Source: DATKZS01 sp035527835 [NCBI: bacterium] (lineage in GTDB: Bacteria; RBG-13-61-14). Taken from it: a DNA stretch of 64,000 nucleotides. The translations under genes and the position numbers were made by a program. Positions 1 through 8,296 of this stretch are shown one piece after another. Positions within the stretch are counted from its first letter, which is position 1. Each line of letters begins with the position of its first letter. The DNA is taken from the NCBI GenBank assembly GCA_035527835.1, contig DATKZS010000012.1, forward strand, positions 1-64,000. Reading direction: 5' to 3'. The notes under the pieces were generated by a model, which saw only the letters and a program-made list of their open reading frames with translations, was not told the DNA's origin and searched no databases.

Positions 1-87
1 GGCTATCAGGACCTCTGGGTCCTCAAATCGGTCCTTGATAAAGACTTTACTGAAGACAGAGTTGTTCAGGAAAGGAAGGTGGGATAA
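1..87 (+). CDS. 3' end of an unidentified gene (partial)
   Basis: Frame 1 is open from the first base to a TAA at 85-87 and reads as plausible protein (it begins GYQDLWVLKS and ends QERKVG). Only 28 residues are visible, so no family can be named. Its stop would overlap the stop of the convergent gene at 66-569 by about 22 bp. Codon use is less GC-biased than in the core genes of the window. It could also be chance reading; the left flank would decide. Confidence 0.35.
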   Translation, partial: GYQDLWVLKSVLDKDFTEDRVVQERKVG

Positions 88-569
88 ATTATGGCCGAGT
101 GGGCCGCCATCCTGCCTTCAACTACAAACGGGACACTCTCCGCTTCTTTGCCACTTTCTTCAACGCCACTAACTGCGATAACAAGTCTTTGTTCACACTC
201 CGCTTTTAATCTATCAATTTCCTCGATTTTTTTCTGTAATATGTTTCTTACTTCATTACTAAATCTATTGACCTCATTCTTCTTATCCTCCATCTCCTCC
301 TTGATCTTCTCGACCTCCTGGACAGCTTCTTGCCTGCTTTTATAAGTGAGGTACCCGGCGACCGCCGCGAGCACGCCCATGACGGTGATGACGAACTGGT
401 AGAAGGCGGGGTTGACGGACTTGAGGTACTCGGTGAATCCCGGCAGTCCGACGTAATGCATGATCAGCCAGAGCTGGAACACCGGGACGGCGGCCAAGAT
501 GATCACACATGCCGTAACCCAGATCATCACTTCGGCCGCTGATACACGATCAATCTTTTTCTCACCCAT
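66..569 (-). CDS. Small membrane protein with C-terminal coiled coil
   Basis: A 167-residue protein of unknown function. I chose the ATG at 567-569 (MGEKKIDRVS), preceded by AGGGG at suitable distance, because the extension upstream runs into the repeat at 671-895. Two hydrophobic segments are visible, about residues 12-36 and 55-76. A strongly charged helical stretch follows at about 78-130, rich in E, K, R and Q with heptad character and likely a coiled coil. The layout suggests an inner-membrane protein with a cytoplasmic coiled-coil tail. No enzymatic motif is seen. It stands alone, convergent with the fragment at 1-87. Confidence 0.6.
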   Translation of the reverse strand: MGEKKIDRVSAAEVMIWVTACVIILAAVPVFQLWLIMHYVGLPGFTEYLKSVNPAFYQFVITVMGVLAAVAGYLTYKSRQEAVQEVEKIKEEMEDKKNEVNRFSNEVRNILQKKIEEIDRLKAECEQRLVIAVSGVEESGKEAESVPFVVEGRMAAHSAIIYPTFLS

Positions 570-670
570 CTCCGCACCCCTGTTCTTTCTAATTCGATAT
601 ATATTAATAAGTAAAATATACCACTTTGCCTTATCGAAGTCAAGGCCGTAAATTCGGAGTTGAGGCCAAT

Positions 671-895
671 GGCCCTGAAAGGGCAGGACAGGATAGCCCA
701 CGGGCAACGCCCTGGGTAGGTGAATGCACCCAACCCTTTTCACGCGCTGAAGGCGCACAACAAATGGTGCGGCGACGGTCTCGTGCCGGAGACATTAATG
801 TTGTTGTGCCCTTTCAGGGCGAATGCGGTTTGGGGGATGTCCGATACCTGGGGTGTTCCCCAGGCTATCTTGTTTTAAGCCTTTCAGGCTCAAGA
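671..895. repeat. Dispersed palindromic repeat, 'CCCTTTCAGGGC' family, copy 1
   Basis: The gap between the membrane protein and mnmG holds several short perfect palindromes, GCCCTGAAAGGGC at 672-684 and GCCCTTTCAGGGC at 808-820. It also has an AAGCCTTTCAGGCTC hairpin near 877-892 and the paired words CCTGGGTAGG and CCCCAGGCTATCTTG. The same words recur at 14986-15205 and 18563-18680, and in a related form inside 57887-58186. No open reading frame of interest lies within. Confidence 0.75.
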
Positions 896-943
896 GATTA
901 TGAATAGCGGGTTTGGTGAAGAGGTGATAAAATACAAAACGCG

Positions 944-2815
944 ATGGATCTCTACGACGTCATAGTGGTTGGCGCGGGCCACGCCGGGTGCGAGGCGGCG
1001 CTGGCGGCGGCGGGCATGGGCGGGCGGGTGTTGATGGTGACGATGAACCTGGACACCATCGCGCTGATGTCGTGCAACCCTGCCATCGGGGGCTTGGCCA
1101 AGGGGCAGTTGGTGAGAGAGGTTGATGCGCTGGGCGGGGAGATGGGCCATGCGATTGACGCGACCGGCATTCAGTTTCGGCGGCTGAACACCAAGAAAGG
1201 CCCGGCGGTGAGGTCGAACCGGGCCCAGGCCGACAAGCAGGCCTACCGGTTGTGGATGAAGGCGAAGGTGGAGGCCAAGCCCGGGCTCACGGTGCGGCAG
1301 GCCATGGTGGACGCGCTGTGGGTCGAGCATGACAAGCTTTGCGGAGTCATCACCCAGCTTGGCGAGAAGATACCAGCTAAGACGGTGGTCCTGACCACCG
1401 GCACCTTCCTGCGCGGCCTGATCCACGTGGGCTTGACTCACTACCCGGCCGGCCGCGCGGGCGAGCCGCCGGCGGAGAAGCTGTCTAACTCGTTGAAGGA
1501 GCTTGGATTTAACATAGGCAGACTCAAGACCGGAACCACGCCGAGACTGGATGCCAAAACAATTGACTTTACTAAGTGCAAGGTCCAGCGCGGCGACGAC
1601 CCGCCAATGCCTTTTTCTTTTGATACGTTGCGCATCACGCAATCCCAGATGGTATGCTGGGTGACTCGGACAAACGAGCGGACGGCGGAGGTCATCCGGG
1701 GCGGATTGGATCGTTCACCACTATATACGGGGGTCATTGAAGGGATAGGCCCAAGATATTGCCCTTCGATTGAGGACAAGGTAGTTCGGTTCCCGGACCG
1801 TTCCGGGCATCACGTGTTTCTGGAGCCTGAGGGCCGGGACACCCAGGAGATATATCCGAACGGCATCCCGACCTCTTTGCCCTTGGACGTTCAGGAGGCC
1901 ATGGTCCACACCATACCCGGCCTGGAGTATGCGCGGATCATGCGGCCGGGCTACGCCATCGAGTACGATTATGTTGACCCGATCCAGCTCCGTCCCTCGC
2001 TCGAGACCCGTGCCGTCGCCGGGTTGTTCCATGCCGGCCAGCTCAACGGCACGAGCGGGTACGAGGAGGCGGCGGCGCAGGGGCTGATCGCGGGGATCAA
2101 CGCGATGCGGAAGGTTCGGGGGGAGGAAGCGCTCACCCTGGACCGGTCACAGGCGTACATCGGGGTGATGATAGACGACCTGGTGACCAAGGGCACGCGC
2201 GAGCCGTACCGCATGTTCACGTCGCGGGCTGAGTACCGGCTGCTTTTACGGGAGGACAACGCGGACCTCCGGCTCCGCGCCATCGGCCACGGCTTAAGGC
2301 TGGTGAGCGACGAGCAATATGATCGGTTCCTGAAGAAAAAGGAGCTGATCGAGCGGGAGCTGGGGCGGCTCAATGATACGCTGGTGCCGCAGGGGGAGGA
2401 CGTGAACCGGCGGCTCAAGGATGCGCTGAGCTCGGAGATCGAGGGCTCGGCCACTCTGGCCCGTCTGCTCAAGCGCCCGGAGCTGGATTACAAGTTCATT
2501 CGTTCGCTGGACCCGGGATCGGACGGGGTGCCGGCGGAGGTGGGTGACGAGGTGGAGACGATGCTGAAGTACGAGGGCTACATCCAGCGGGAGGAAGCGG
2601 CGGCGCGTCGGTTCAAGAAGATGGAGGGCCAGCGCATCCCTGACAACATTGATTACGACCGGGTCCCGGACCTGAAGACGGAGGTCCGGGAGAAGCTCCG
2701 GCGGACGCGGCCGGTGTCGCTGGGGCAGGCGATGCGGATTCCGGGGGTAACGCCGGCGGCGCTGGCGGTGCTTCAGGTTCACATCCGGGGATTGGGGCGC
2801 GATGTACGCGGGTGA
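944..2815 (+). CDS. mnmG: tRNA uridine-5-carboxymethylaminomethyl modification enzyme MnmG (GidA)
   Basis: A 623-residue protein of normal family length. The FAD-binding Rossmann motif GAGHAGCEAA is at about residues 11-20, followed by the GidA-typical segments SCNPAIGGLAKGQLV and LKTGTTPRL. The C-terminal helical domain ends with the usual ...LAVLQVHIRG region. With MnmE, MnmG installs the cmnm5 or nm5 group on wobble uridine 34 of certain tRNAs in the cytoplasm. The ATG at 944 is supported by homology; a GAGGTGA lies about 16 bp upstream, longer than ideal. The next gene is rsmG, the classic gidA-gidB order often found close to the chromosome origin. Confidence 0.97.
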   Translation: MDLYDVIVVGAGHAGCEAALAAAGMGGRVLMVTMNLDTIALMSCNPAIGGLAKGQLVREVDALGGEMGHAIDATGIQFRRLNTKKGPAVRSNRAQADKQAYRLWMKAKVEAKPGLTVRQAMVDALWVEHDKLCGVITQLGEKIPAKTVVLTTGTFLRGLIHVGLTHYPAGRAGEPPAEKLSNSLKELGFNIGRLKTGTTPRLDAKTIDFTKCKVQRGDDPPMPFSFDTLRITQSQMVCWVTRTNERTAEVIRGGLDRSPLYTGVIEGIGPRYCPSIEDKVVRFPDRSGHHVFLEPEGRDTQEIYPNGIPTSLPLDVQEAMVHTIPGLEYARIMRPGYAIEYDYVDPIQLRPSLETRAVAGLFHAGQLNGTSGYEEAAAQGLIAGINAMRKVRGEEALTLDRSQAYIGVMIDDLVTKGTREPYRMFTSRAEYRLLLREDNADLRLRAIGHGLRLVSDEQYDRFLKKKELIERELGRLNDTLVPQGEDVNRRLKDALSSEIEGSATLARLLKRPELDYKFIRSLDPGSDGVPAEVGDEVETMLKYEGYIQREEAAARRFKKMEGQRIPDNIDYDRVPDLKTEVREKLRRTRPVSLGQAMRIPGVTPAALAVLQVHIRGLGRDVRG

Positions 2816-2844
2816 GGGCGCACGCGCCCCTTTGTAGGCGGGAG

Positions 2845-2947
2845 TTTTTTAACGCAGATGAACACGGATGAACGCGGATGAACGCAGATGAATCAAGAAA
2901 CAAATATATTATCTGCGTTAATCTGCGTCCATCTGCGGCTAAAAATC
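2845..2947. repeat. Palindromic repeat, 'CGCAGATGAACGCAGAT' family, copy 1
   Basis: It lies between mnmG and rsmG. The left arm repeats the unit GATGAACGCG four times in slightly varied form; the right arm (ATCTGCGTTAATCTGCG and onward to 2939) is its reverse complement. A short AT-rich loop separates the arms. It can form a long imperfect hairpin on either strand just after the mnmG stop codon. Relatives are at 16192-16625, 41487-41582, 61569-61659 and 62848-62936. Confidence 0.85.
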
Positions 2948-2966
2948 TTCTCTTCTACGGAGAACC

Positions 2967-3620
2967 ATGAAGCCGGAGAACAAACAACTACTCATTGCGG
3001 GCGCGGCGGAGCTTGGGGTTCAGCTTTCTGAATTCCAGGCGGGCCTGGTGGACGCCTATCTTTCGCACCTGGACAAGTGGGCGGCGAAGATGAATTTAAC
3101 GGCGGTGAAGGGCGAGCGGGAGCGGGTGGTTAAGCTGGTCCTGGACTCGCTGGCCCTGGCGCCGCTCCTGGATCAGGGGATGCGGGTGGCGGACGTGGGT
3201 AGCGGGGCGGGGCTGCCGGGCCTGCCGGTGAAGATCGCGCGGCCGGACCTGTATATGACGCTGATCGAGTCGCGGCGCAAGCGCGCGGATTTTCTGGGGG
3301 AGGTTGAGAGAAGGCTGGGGCTGCAAGGCCTCACGGTGTTTGCGGGCCGGGCTGAAGAATATAAGGACGCACCGTTCGACGCGGCGCTGGTGCGGGCGGT
3401 GGGGCGTCTGGGAGAGCTCGCGCTGCCGTGCCGGAAGCTGGTGAAGCAGGGCGGCCTGGTCCTGGCCATGAAAGGCCCGGCGCCGGAGAAGGAGATTGCC
3501 GAGGATGATGCACAAATCCAAAAGACCGGGTTCCGGATCAAGGAGCTCAAGCATTACCGACTCCCTGACGGCGCCGGCGGCCGGAGCATCGTGGTCATGG
3601 AAAAGACCAGGTCCCGTTAA
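2967..3620 (+). CDS. rsmG: 16S rRNA (guanine527-N7)-methyltransferase RsmG (GidB)
   Basis: A 217-residue protein of typical length. It carries the RsmG-type SAM-binding motif VADVGSGAGLPGLP at about residues 73-86, preceded by NLTAVKG, and the downstream ALVRAVG segment. It methylates N7 of G527 in the 530 loop of 16S rRNA using SAM. The ATG at 2967 follows the hairpin repeat closely, with GGAGAACC upstream as a possible ribosome site. It is the partner of mnmG immediately upstream and is followed directly by two parS-like sites. Confidence 0.95.
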   Translation: MKPENKQLLIAGAAELGVQLSEFQAGLVDAYLSHLDKWAAKMNLTAVKGERERVVKLVLDSLALAPLLDQGMRVADVGSGAGLPGLPVKIARPDLYMTLIESRRKRADFLGEVERRLGLQGLTVFAGRAEEYKDAPFDAALVRAVGRLGELALPCRKLVKQGGLVLAMKGPAPEKEIAEDDAQIQKTGFRIKELKHYRLPDGAGGRSIVVMEKTRSR

Positions 3621-3621
3621 A

Positions 3622-3637
3622 GGTTTCACGTGAAACC
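3622..3637. promoter_or_regulatory. parS: parS-like centromere site 1
   Basis: A perfect 16-bp palindrome, GGTTTCACGTGAAACC, starting 2 bp after the rsmG stop. Its core GTTTCACGTGAAAC matches the well-known chromosomal parS consensus (TGTTTCACGTGAAACA); only the outermost pair differs. ParB binds such sites and spreads to form the segregation complex near the origin. Confidence 0.8.
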
Positions 3638-3670
3638 ATTCACTCCCTCTTTCCCCACTCTTCCAGCATT

Positions 3671-3686
3671 TGTTTCACGTGAAACA
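3671..3686. promoter_or_regulatory. parS: parS site 2 (exact consensus)
   Basis: TGTTTCACGTGAAACA, identical over all 16 bp to the parS consensus of Bacillus and many other bacteria. It is centred 49 bp from site 1. No parA or parB gene is next to it; the following gene is a sensor kinase. The site lies downstream of mnmG-rsmG, where parAB often follows. Confidence 0.88.
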
Positions 3687-3953
3687 TTTATGATAATCAT
3701 CCTTTTAAATAAAGGATATAATGCTATTGTGTGCTTGAATCGCCGGGCCATCAAATCGCTTCCAAGGTAAATTCGTGGCTTTTTAGGCAGTAAGCCTACA
3801 CAACCCCAAACCAGGAATTTCATATTGGGGGGAAGTAACAAAGGCTGCCCCGTCGGTTCCGACCTGAACAGATAAAAATTTCCTCCTTGCATTTTCTATT
3901 GAGATCGTGTGGGAAAAGTGCTATATTGGCCACGCACTGGAGGGGTCAATGTC
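3687..3953. other. Non-coding leader between parS sites and sensor kinase
   Basis: About 270 bp without a convincing gene. A TATAAT hexamer is at 3717-3722 but has no good -35 partner. GGCTT and AAGCC around 3777-3796 and GTCGGTTCCGAC near 3852-3863 can form small hairpins. I saw no DnaA-box cluster. The segment could hold the kinase promoter. Confidence 0.4.
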
Positions 3954-6488
3954 GTGTCAGGTTCGATTCATATCTCCGCCCGCGGCCGCAACATTATAAT
4001 CACTGCCCTGGCCCTGGCCTTCATCGCGGTCTGCGTCCGGACGGTGATTCATACCCGGACCTGGCTCGGCCGTCCGTTTCCCGGCTTTCTCCTGCTCGGC
4101 AACAACTTTGTTCCGGTGATTTATAGGCCGGAGTGGGAGGGAGTCAGGCAGGGCGTCAAGGTCGGCGACATCCTGGTCGAGATGAACGGCGTCGCGGTGA
4201 CCCGGCCGGACGAGGTCAGGCGGGCGGTGCTTTCCGCGCCGGTCGGCACGGTGTTCACCTACAAGTTCGTGCGTCGCGGCCAGTCCTTCGAGCGCTCCAT
4301 TCCCACCGCCGTGTTTGCGCTCCGAAGCTACATCAGCATCCTCGCGGTCTGGTTCTCCATCGGGCTCGCCTTCATGCTGATGGGCCTCGCGGTCTTTTAT
4401 CTCAAGCCCAATGATCCGGCTCCCCGTGCCTTTCTGCTCCTCGGGATGGTGAGCGCGTTCTCGCAGGCGCCTACCCCGGACTACTGCATGACCAACCAAA
4501 CCTTCCTCCCTCTTATTGTGCTCAACGCGTTGGGGCCATCCATTGTAATCCTCAGCCTGTATTTTCCGGTGGAACTCGAGCGCCGCAAGCCCGTGATCGC
4601 CGTCCTGGCCGTGACCACGGCCCTGATCGTCGCGGGCAACCTGTTCTACTTCCACCGCGTGTTCACATTCATCTATTTCGACAACCTGTTCCTTTTCTAT
4701 CTCATTCTGACGTTTGCCCTCGGGATCATCATTATGGTGCGGTCGTTCCTGAAGTCGAGGGACGCGCTGGTGCGGCAGAAGGCCAAGATCGTGGTCTACG
4801 GCTTCGCGGTCGCCGCGGTTTTCTGTGGGCTCGTCCTGTTCGCTTCGGTGGCGCTCAAGGTGATGAACTTTTCGTGGTTGTTCGTGCCGACATCGCTGAT
4901 GCCGCTCAGCGTGGCCTACGCCATCGGCAAGCACAACCTCTTCGACGTTGACGTCCTGATCCGCCGCAGCGCGAGCTATCTCGCGGTGAGCACGCTCGCC
5001 GTGGCCTTCACCCTCATCCTGCTCAACGCCATCAACCTGGCCTTGCAGTCCGCCACCGGCCAGTCCGCCGAGATCGCCTCCGTCATCACCATTCTGATCA
5101 TGGCCGTGCTCTTCAGGCCCCTGCGCGACCGGGTGGACCGCATGATCGAGCGCCGTTTCTTCGGGGAGAGGTTCGAGTCCCAGCGCACCATCCGCAAGGC
5201 CGCCGGCCTGCTCAACAGCATCATCGCCCTTGACGAGCTCCTGAACCAGGTCCTGGACACGGTCATGGACGCCCTCAAAATCCAGCGCGGCGTCCTCCTC
5301 ATCGAGTCAAAAGGGCAGGACGAGCTGGCCATCGCCCAGATGCGCGACCACTCCCCGCCTCCCCCCGGCAATGAAAAATCCGCCCCCGCCGTGCTCCCGA
5401 CCCTCAAGCTCGGCCATCCGCTGTGGCGCCATCTCCAGGCGACCGGCAAGGCCGTCCAGATCAACGACCTCGAGCGGCCAGACCCGCTGCTGCCTGAGCG
5501 CCACGCCATGATCGAGGCCATGCGCGGGCTCGCCATCGTCCTGGTCATCCCCATCGTCTTCGAGCGCCGCCTGATCGGCGCGCTCGGCCTGGGGCCGCGC
5601 TCCACCGGGGCGCTGTATTCGAGTGAGGACATCGAGCTGCTCGAGACCCTGATGATCCAGGCCGCCGTGTCCATCGAGAACGCCCGCAAGGTGGAGGAGC
5701 TCAAAAAAATGGTCGAGCTCGAGACCTCCTACCGCGAGCTCCAGAAGCTTGACGAGATGAAGGACAACTTTTTGTCCATGGTCAGCCACGACCTGCGCAC
5801 CCCCATGACCGGGATCAAGGCCTACGCCTCCATTATGCGCGAGAAGGTCGGCGCCATCACAGAGGACGACCAGAAAAAATACCTGGACATCGTCATCCAG
5901 CAGAGCGACCGTCTGACCCTGCTCATCAATGACCTGCTCGACATCCAGCGCTTCGAGGCCGGACGCATGTCGCTCGACCTCGCCGACCTCGACCTCGTGC
6001 CGCTGGTGGACCGCGCCGTGGAAGCCTTTGCCGGGGCCTGTGAACAAAAGGGCATCAGCCTGAAAAAGCAATTGCCCGGCCACGGGATCATCGTGGCCGG
6101 CAACGCCGCCCGCCTCGAACAGGTCATGGTCAACCTGCTCTCCAACGCATGCAAGTTCACGCCCGGCCCGGGCGAGATTCGGGTGGCGGTGGAGATGGCC
6201 GCCCGCGGCGGAGCGGGCCCCGCCGCCAGGGTCAGCGTGCGGGACACCGGGCCCGGGATCCCCGTAGAGATGCGGGGCAGGCTCTTCGACAAGTTCTCGC
6301 TGGTGCGCGAGCTGGTGCGCGGCAAGGACCAGGGCAGCGGCCTGGGACTCGCCCTGGCTCGCCAGATCGTCGAGTATCACGGCGGAAGCATTGGGCTGGA
6401 AAGCCCGCCGGAGGGGGGCGCCGAATTTTTCTTCTTGCTCTCGGCCCTCGAATCGGTTAATAATAGGGCAAAGTCTCCGGATGAATGA
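3954..6488 (+). CDS. Membrane sensor histidine kinase with PDZ-like loop and GAF domain (ComP-like layout)
   Basis: The frame opens at GTG 3909, but GTG 3954 follows GGAGGG with 9-bp spacing and is the better start (844 residues). A first membrane helix (about 10-30) is followed by a PDZ-like segment with VKVGDILVEMNGVAV outside the membrane. Six to eight further helices come next, then KHNLFDVDVLIRR, a GAF-like domain (about 400-570), a short coiled coil and the HisKA box SHDLRTPMTGIKAY. The ATPase domain shows NLLSNACKF, DTGPGIP and GSGLGLALA. The order PDZ, membrane bundle, kinase is known from ComP-like receptors. No receiver domain is attached; receivers are encoded just downstream. The ligand is unknown. 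Confidence 0.9.
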   Translation: MSGSIHISARGRNIIITALALAFIAVCVRTVIHTRTWLGRPFPGFLLLGNNFVPVIYRPEWEGVRQGVKVGDILVEMNGVAVTRPDEVRRAVLSAPVGTVFTYKFVRRGQSFERSIPTAVFALRSYISILAVWFSIGLAFMLMGLAVFYLKPNDPAPRAFLLLGMVSAFSQAPTPDYCMTNQTFLPLIVLNALGPSIVILSLYFPVELERRKPVIAVLAVTTALIVAGNLFYFHRVFTFIYFDNLFLFYLILTFALGIIIMVRSFLKSRDALVRQKAKIVVYGFAVAAVFCGLVLFASVALKVMNFSWLFVPTSLMPLSVAYAIGKHNLFDVDVLIRRSASYLAVSTLAVAFTLILLNAINLALQSATGQSAEIASVITILIMAVLFRPLRDRVDRMIERRFFGERFESQRTIRKAAGLLNSIIALDELLNQVLDTVMDALKIQRGVLLIESKGQDELAIAQMRDHSPPPPGNEKSAPAVLPTLKLGHPLWRHLQATGKAVQINDLERPDPLLPERHAMIEAMRGLAIVLVIPIVFERRLIGALGLGPRSTGALYSSEDIELLETLMIQAAVSIENARKVEELKKMVELETSYRELQKLDEMKDNFLSMVSHDLRTPMTGIKAYASIMREKVGAITEDDQKKYLDIVIQQSDRLTLLINDLLDIQRFEAGRMSLDLADLDLVPLVDRAVEAFAGACEQKGISLKKQLPGHGIIVAGNAARLEQVMVNLLSNACKFTPGPGEIRVAVEMAARGGAGPAARVSVRDTGPGIPVEMRGRLFDKFSLVRELVRGKDQGSGLGLALARQIVEYHGGSIGLESPPEGGAEFFFLLSALESVNNRAKSPDE

Positions 6489-6682
6489 AGCGGGAATCAA
6501 GGCGCCGAAAATGATGGTCTCAATCCCGGGCGCGGAGGACATAAGGGCCGTGAATTTCAAACATGCTTTTTCCTTTTTTCCTTTCTTGCGGCCTTCGGCC
6601 CCGCGCGGGCTTGTAGCATTATAAGTATATTTTAGTTTTTATTGCCGCGGCCCGGGCCGCGGTCCCCTGGAGGAGGGAGGCG

Positions 6683-7054
6683 ATGGGCAAAACTATCCTG
6701 GTGGCGGACGACGAGAAGATCGTGCGGGACTCGGTCCGGCTGTGCCTGGAGAGCGAAGGCTATGAGATCCACGAGGCGGAGGACAGCGCGCAGGCGCTGG
6801 CCCGGGCCCGCGAGCTCCGGCCCGACCTGGTGATCCTCGACCTGATGATGCCGGACAAGTGGGGCTACGCCGTGTGCGAGGAGTTGAAAAAGGACCCGGC
6901 CACCAAAAACATCCCCGTCATGTTCCTCACCGCCCGCAAGGGCGCGCCTTCCCGGAAAATCGGCGAGATCAAGGGCGGAGACGCCTACCTGGCCAAGCCC
7001 TTTGCCCCGGAGGAGTTAAGAGAGAAGGTCCGCAAACTACTGAAGCAGGAATGA
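6683..7054 (+). CDS. Stand-alone CheY-like response regulator
   Basis: A 123-residue single receiver domain without an output domain. It shows the acidic pair in VADDEK, the phosphate-acceptor Asp in LVILDLMMPD (about residue 54), the Thr in FLTARKG and the Lys in LAKPFAPEEL. GGAGGGAGGCG precedes the ATG, a strong ribosome site. It sits about 195 bp after the sensor kinase and is a likely phospho-acceptor of that kinase or of the large PAS kinase at 32352-37316. It is closely related to the regulator at 7711-8085, with the same TELKKDEATKNI-type segment, which suggests local duplication. Confidence 0.93.
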   Translation: MGKTILVADDEKIVRDSVRLCLESEGYEIHEAEDSAQALARARELRPDLVILDLMMPDKWGYAVCEELKKDPATKNIPVMFLTARKGAPSRKIGEIKGGDAYLAKPFAPEELREKVRKLLKQE

Positions 7055-7108
7055 ACCTCTGCGGGATTTGCGAACCCGGTTCCTGAGGAACGAGAGGAAG
7101 TATAGCAG

Positions 7109-7543
7109 ATGAATGACAAGGAGAACGATCAAACCGGGAAGCCAGCCACCCGACAGCTCGACATCAATCTTCTCAAGGAGACCTCCGCCGACTGCGACGT
7201 GCGGCAGTGCCTGGACCTGCTGGACCGCGGGGCCGACGTAAACGCCGCGGACGAAGATGGATGCACGCCCCTGATCTGGGCCGCGCTCTCCGGAAAGCGC
7301 GAGACCGTGGAACTCTTAATCGCCAGGGGCGGAGACGTCAACTGCAAGGACAGCGACGGACAGACCCCGCTCCACATCGCCGCCACCACCGGCGACGTGG
7401 CCATGGCCCGGCTGCTCATTGAGAAGGGCGCCGACGTCAACGCGCGCGACTACTTCGGCATCACGCCCCTGCGCTCCGCCGCGCTCAACGAGGATAGCGC
7501 CATGGTGGACCTGCTCAGCAGCAAGGGGGGCAAGCAGAGGTGA
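7109..7543 (+). CDS. Ankyrin-repeat protein
   Basis: A 144-residue protein made of an approximately 35-residue N-terminal part and three to four ankyrin repeats. The repeat signatures GADVNAADEDGCTPL, GGDVNCKDSDGQTPLH and GADVNARDYFGITPL are spaced 33 residues apart. There is no signal peptide, so it is probably a cytoplasmic protein-binding scaffold. GAGAGGAAG lies upstream of the ATG at 7109. It is sandwiched between two nearly identical receiver-domain genes, which hints at a partner or modulator role in that pathway; the role is inference only. Confidence 0.9.
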   Translation: MNDKENDQTGKPATRQLDINLLKETSADCDVRQCLDLLDRGADVNAADEDGCTPLIWAALSGKRETVELLIARGGDVNCKDSDGQTPLHIAATTGDVAMARLLIEKGADVNARDYFGITPLRSAALNEDSAMVDLLSSKGGKQR

Positions 7544-7710
7544 CCGGCGGCCCGCCGCGGGCGCGGCTTTAACTTAATCGTATATTTATAATAGAATTGA
7601 TTGGCGTGCTTGAGGGAAAATTTGGTCTTACCTTTGCGTTCTTTGCGCTTGAATCAAACTTCATTACCTGAATGCCTGAGATGAATCATCGAGGCCCGGG
7701 GAGGCGGTGA

Positions 7711-8085
7711 ATGCCCCAGAAGATTATTATCGCCGACGACGAGGACATGGTCCGCGAGGCCGTGAGGCTCTGCCTCCAAGACGGCGGCTATGAAATCTAC
7801 GAGGCCGCCGACGGCCGCGAGGCCCTCGAACTCGCCCGCCGCATTCTGCCCGACCTCATGGTCCTGGACGTCATGATGCCCGGAATGGCCGGCTACCGCG
7901 TCTGCACCGAGCTCAAGAAGGACGAGGCCACCAAAAACATCTTCATTTTGTTCCTCACCGCCCGCGGCACCCAGCAAGCGGAGAACACCGTGATCCGATC
8001 CGGCGGCGACGAATTCATGGCCAAGCCATTTGACCCCGCGCTGCTGCGGGAAAAAGTGAAACAGGCCCTGGAAACCGAGGCATGA
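7711..8085 (+). CDS. Stand-alone CheY-like response regulator (paralogue)
   Basis: A 124-residue receiver domain with acidic residues in IADDEDM, acceptor Asp in LMVLDVMMPG, Thr in LFLTARG and Lys in MAKPFDPALL. GGGGAGGCG precedes the ATG. It is similar along its length to the regulator at 6683-7054, and the pair flank the ankyrin gene. No DNA-binding domain is attached, so it would act through protein contacts or phosphorelay. A TATAAT at 7587-7592 upstream is a possible but unsupported -10 element. Confidence 0.93.
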   Translation: MPQKIIIADDEDMVREAVRLCLQDGGYEIYEAADGREALELARRILPDLMVLDVMMPGMAGYRVCTELKKDEATKNIFILFLTARGTQQAENTVIRSGGDEFMAKPFDPALLREKVKQALETEA

Positions 8086-8296
8086 CGCCGCCGCCGGCGG
8101 CCTTCAAGACCCCGCGATACGACCAATGGCAAGGTAGGTGGAATTCGTCCCTTGTGATCCCCGCCAGCCGGACTTTGTTCCGCGCCCAAGAATAATCGCC
8201 GCATAATTTAATGTCTTAAACTAACGAGTCGGGGCCCTGCCCCGAAGTTGTTGGCTTCACACATTAATATTTGGCGGAGCTTGGCGGGATGGTATC

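Noticed and set aside
3838-3880. Minus-strand segment resembling the SRP RNA core (CAGG, GGAA and GCAGCC words)
   Set aside because: The symmetric loop on the 3' side and the flanking stem do not pair as in true 4.5S RNA, and the loop spacing is three bases too long.
3626-3892. 88-residue minus-strand open frame downstream of the kinase leader
   Set aside because: It runs through both parS sites, has no recognisable domain, and the good AGGAGG before it is followed by a T run and is badly placed.
5171-5181. GGTTCGAGTCC, a tRNA T-loop-like word
   Set aside because: It is inside the kinase reading frame (encodes ERFESQ) and no acceptor or D-arm pairs with it.
6481-6624. 47-codon frame overlapping the kinase stop (ATGAATGA)
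   Set aside because: Its second half reads low-complexity TTTTTCC repeat sequence and it has no ribosome site; coding unlikely.
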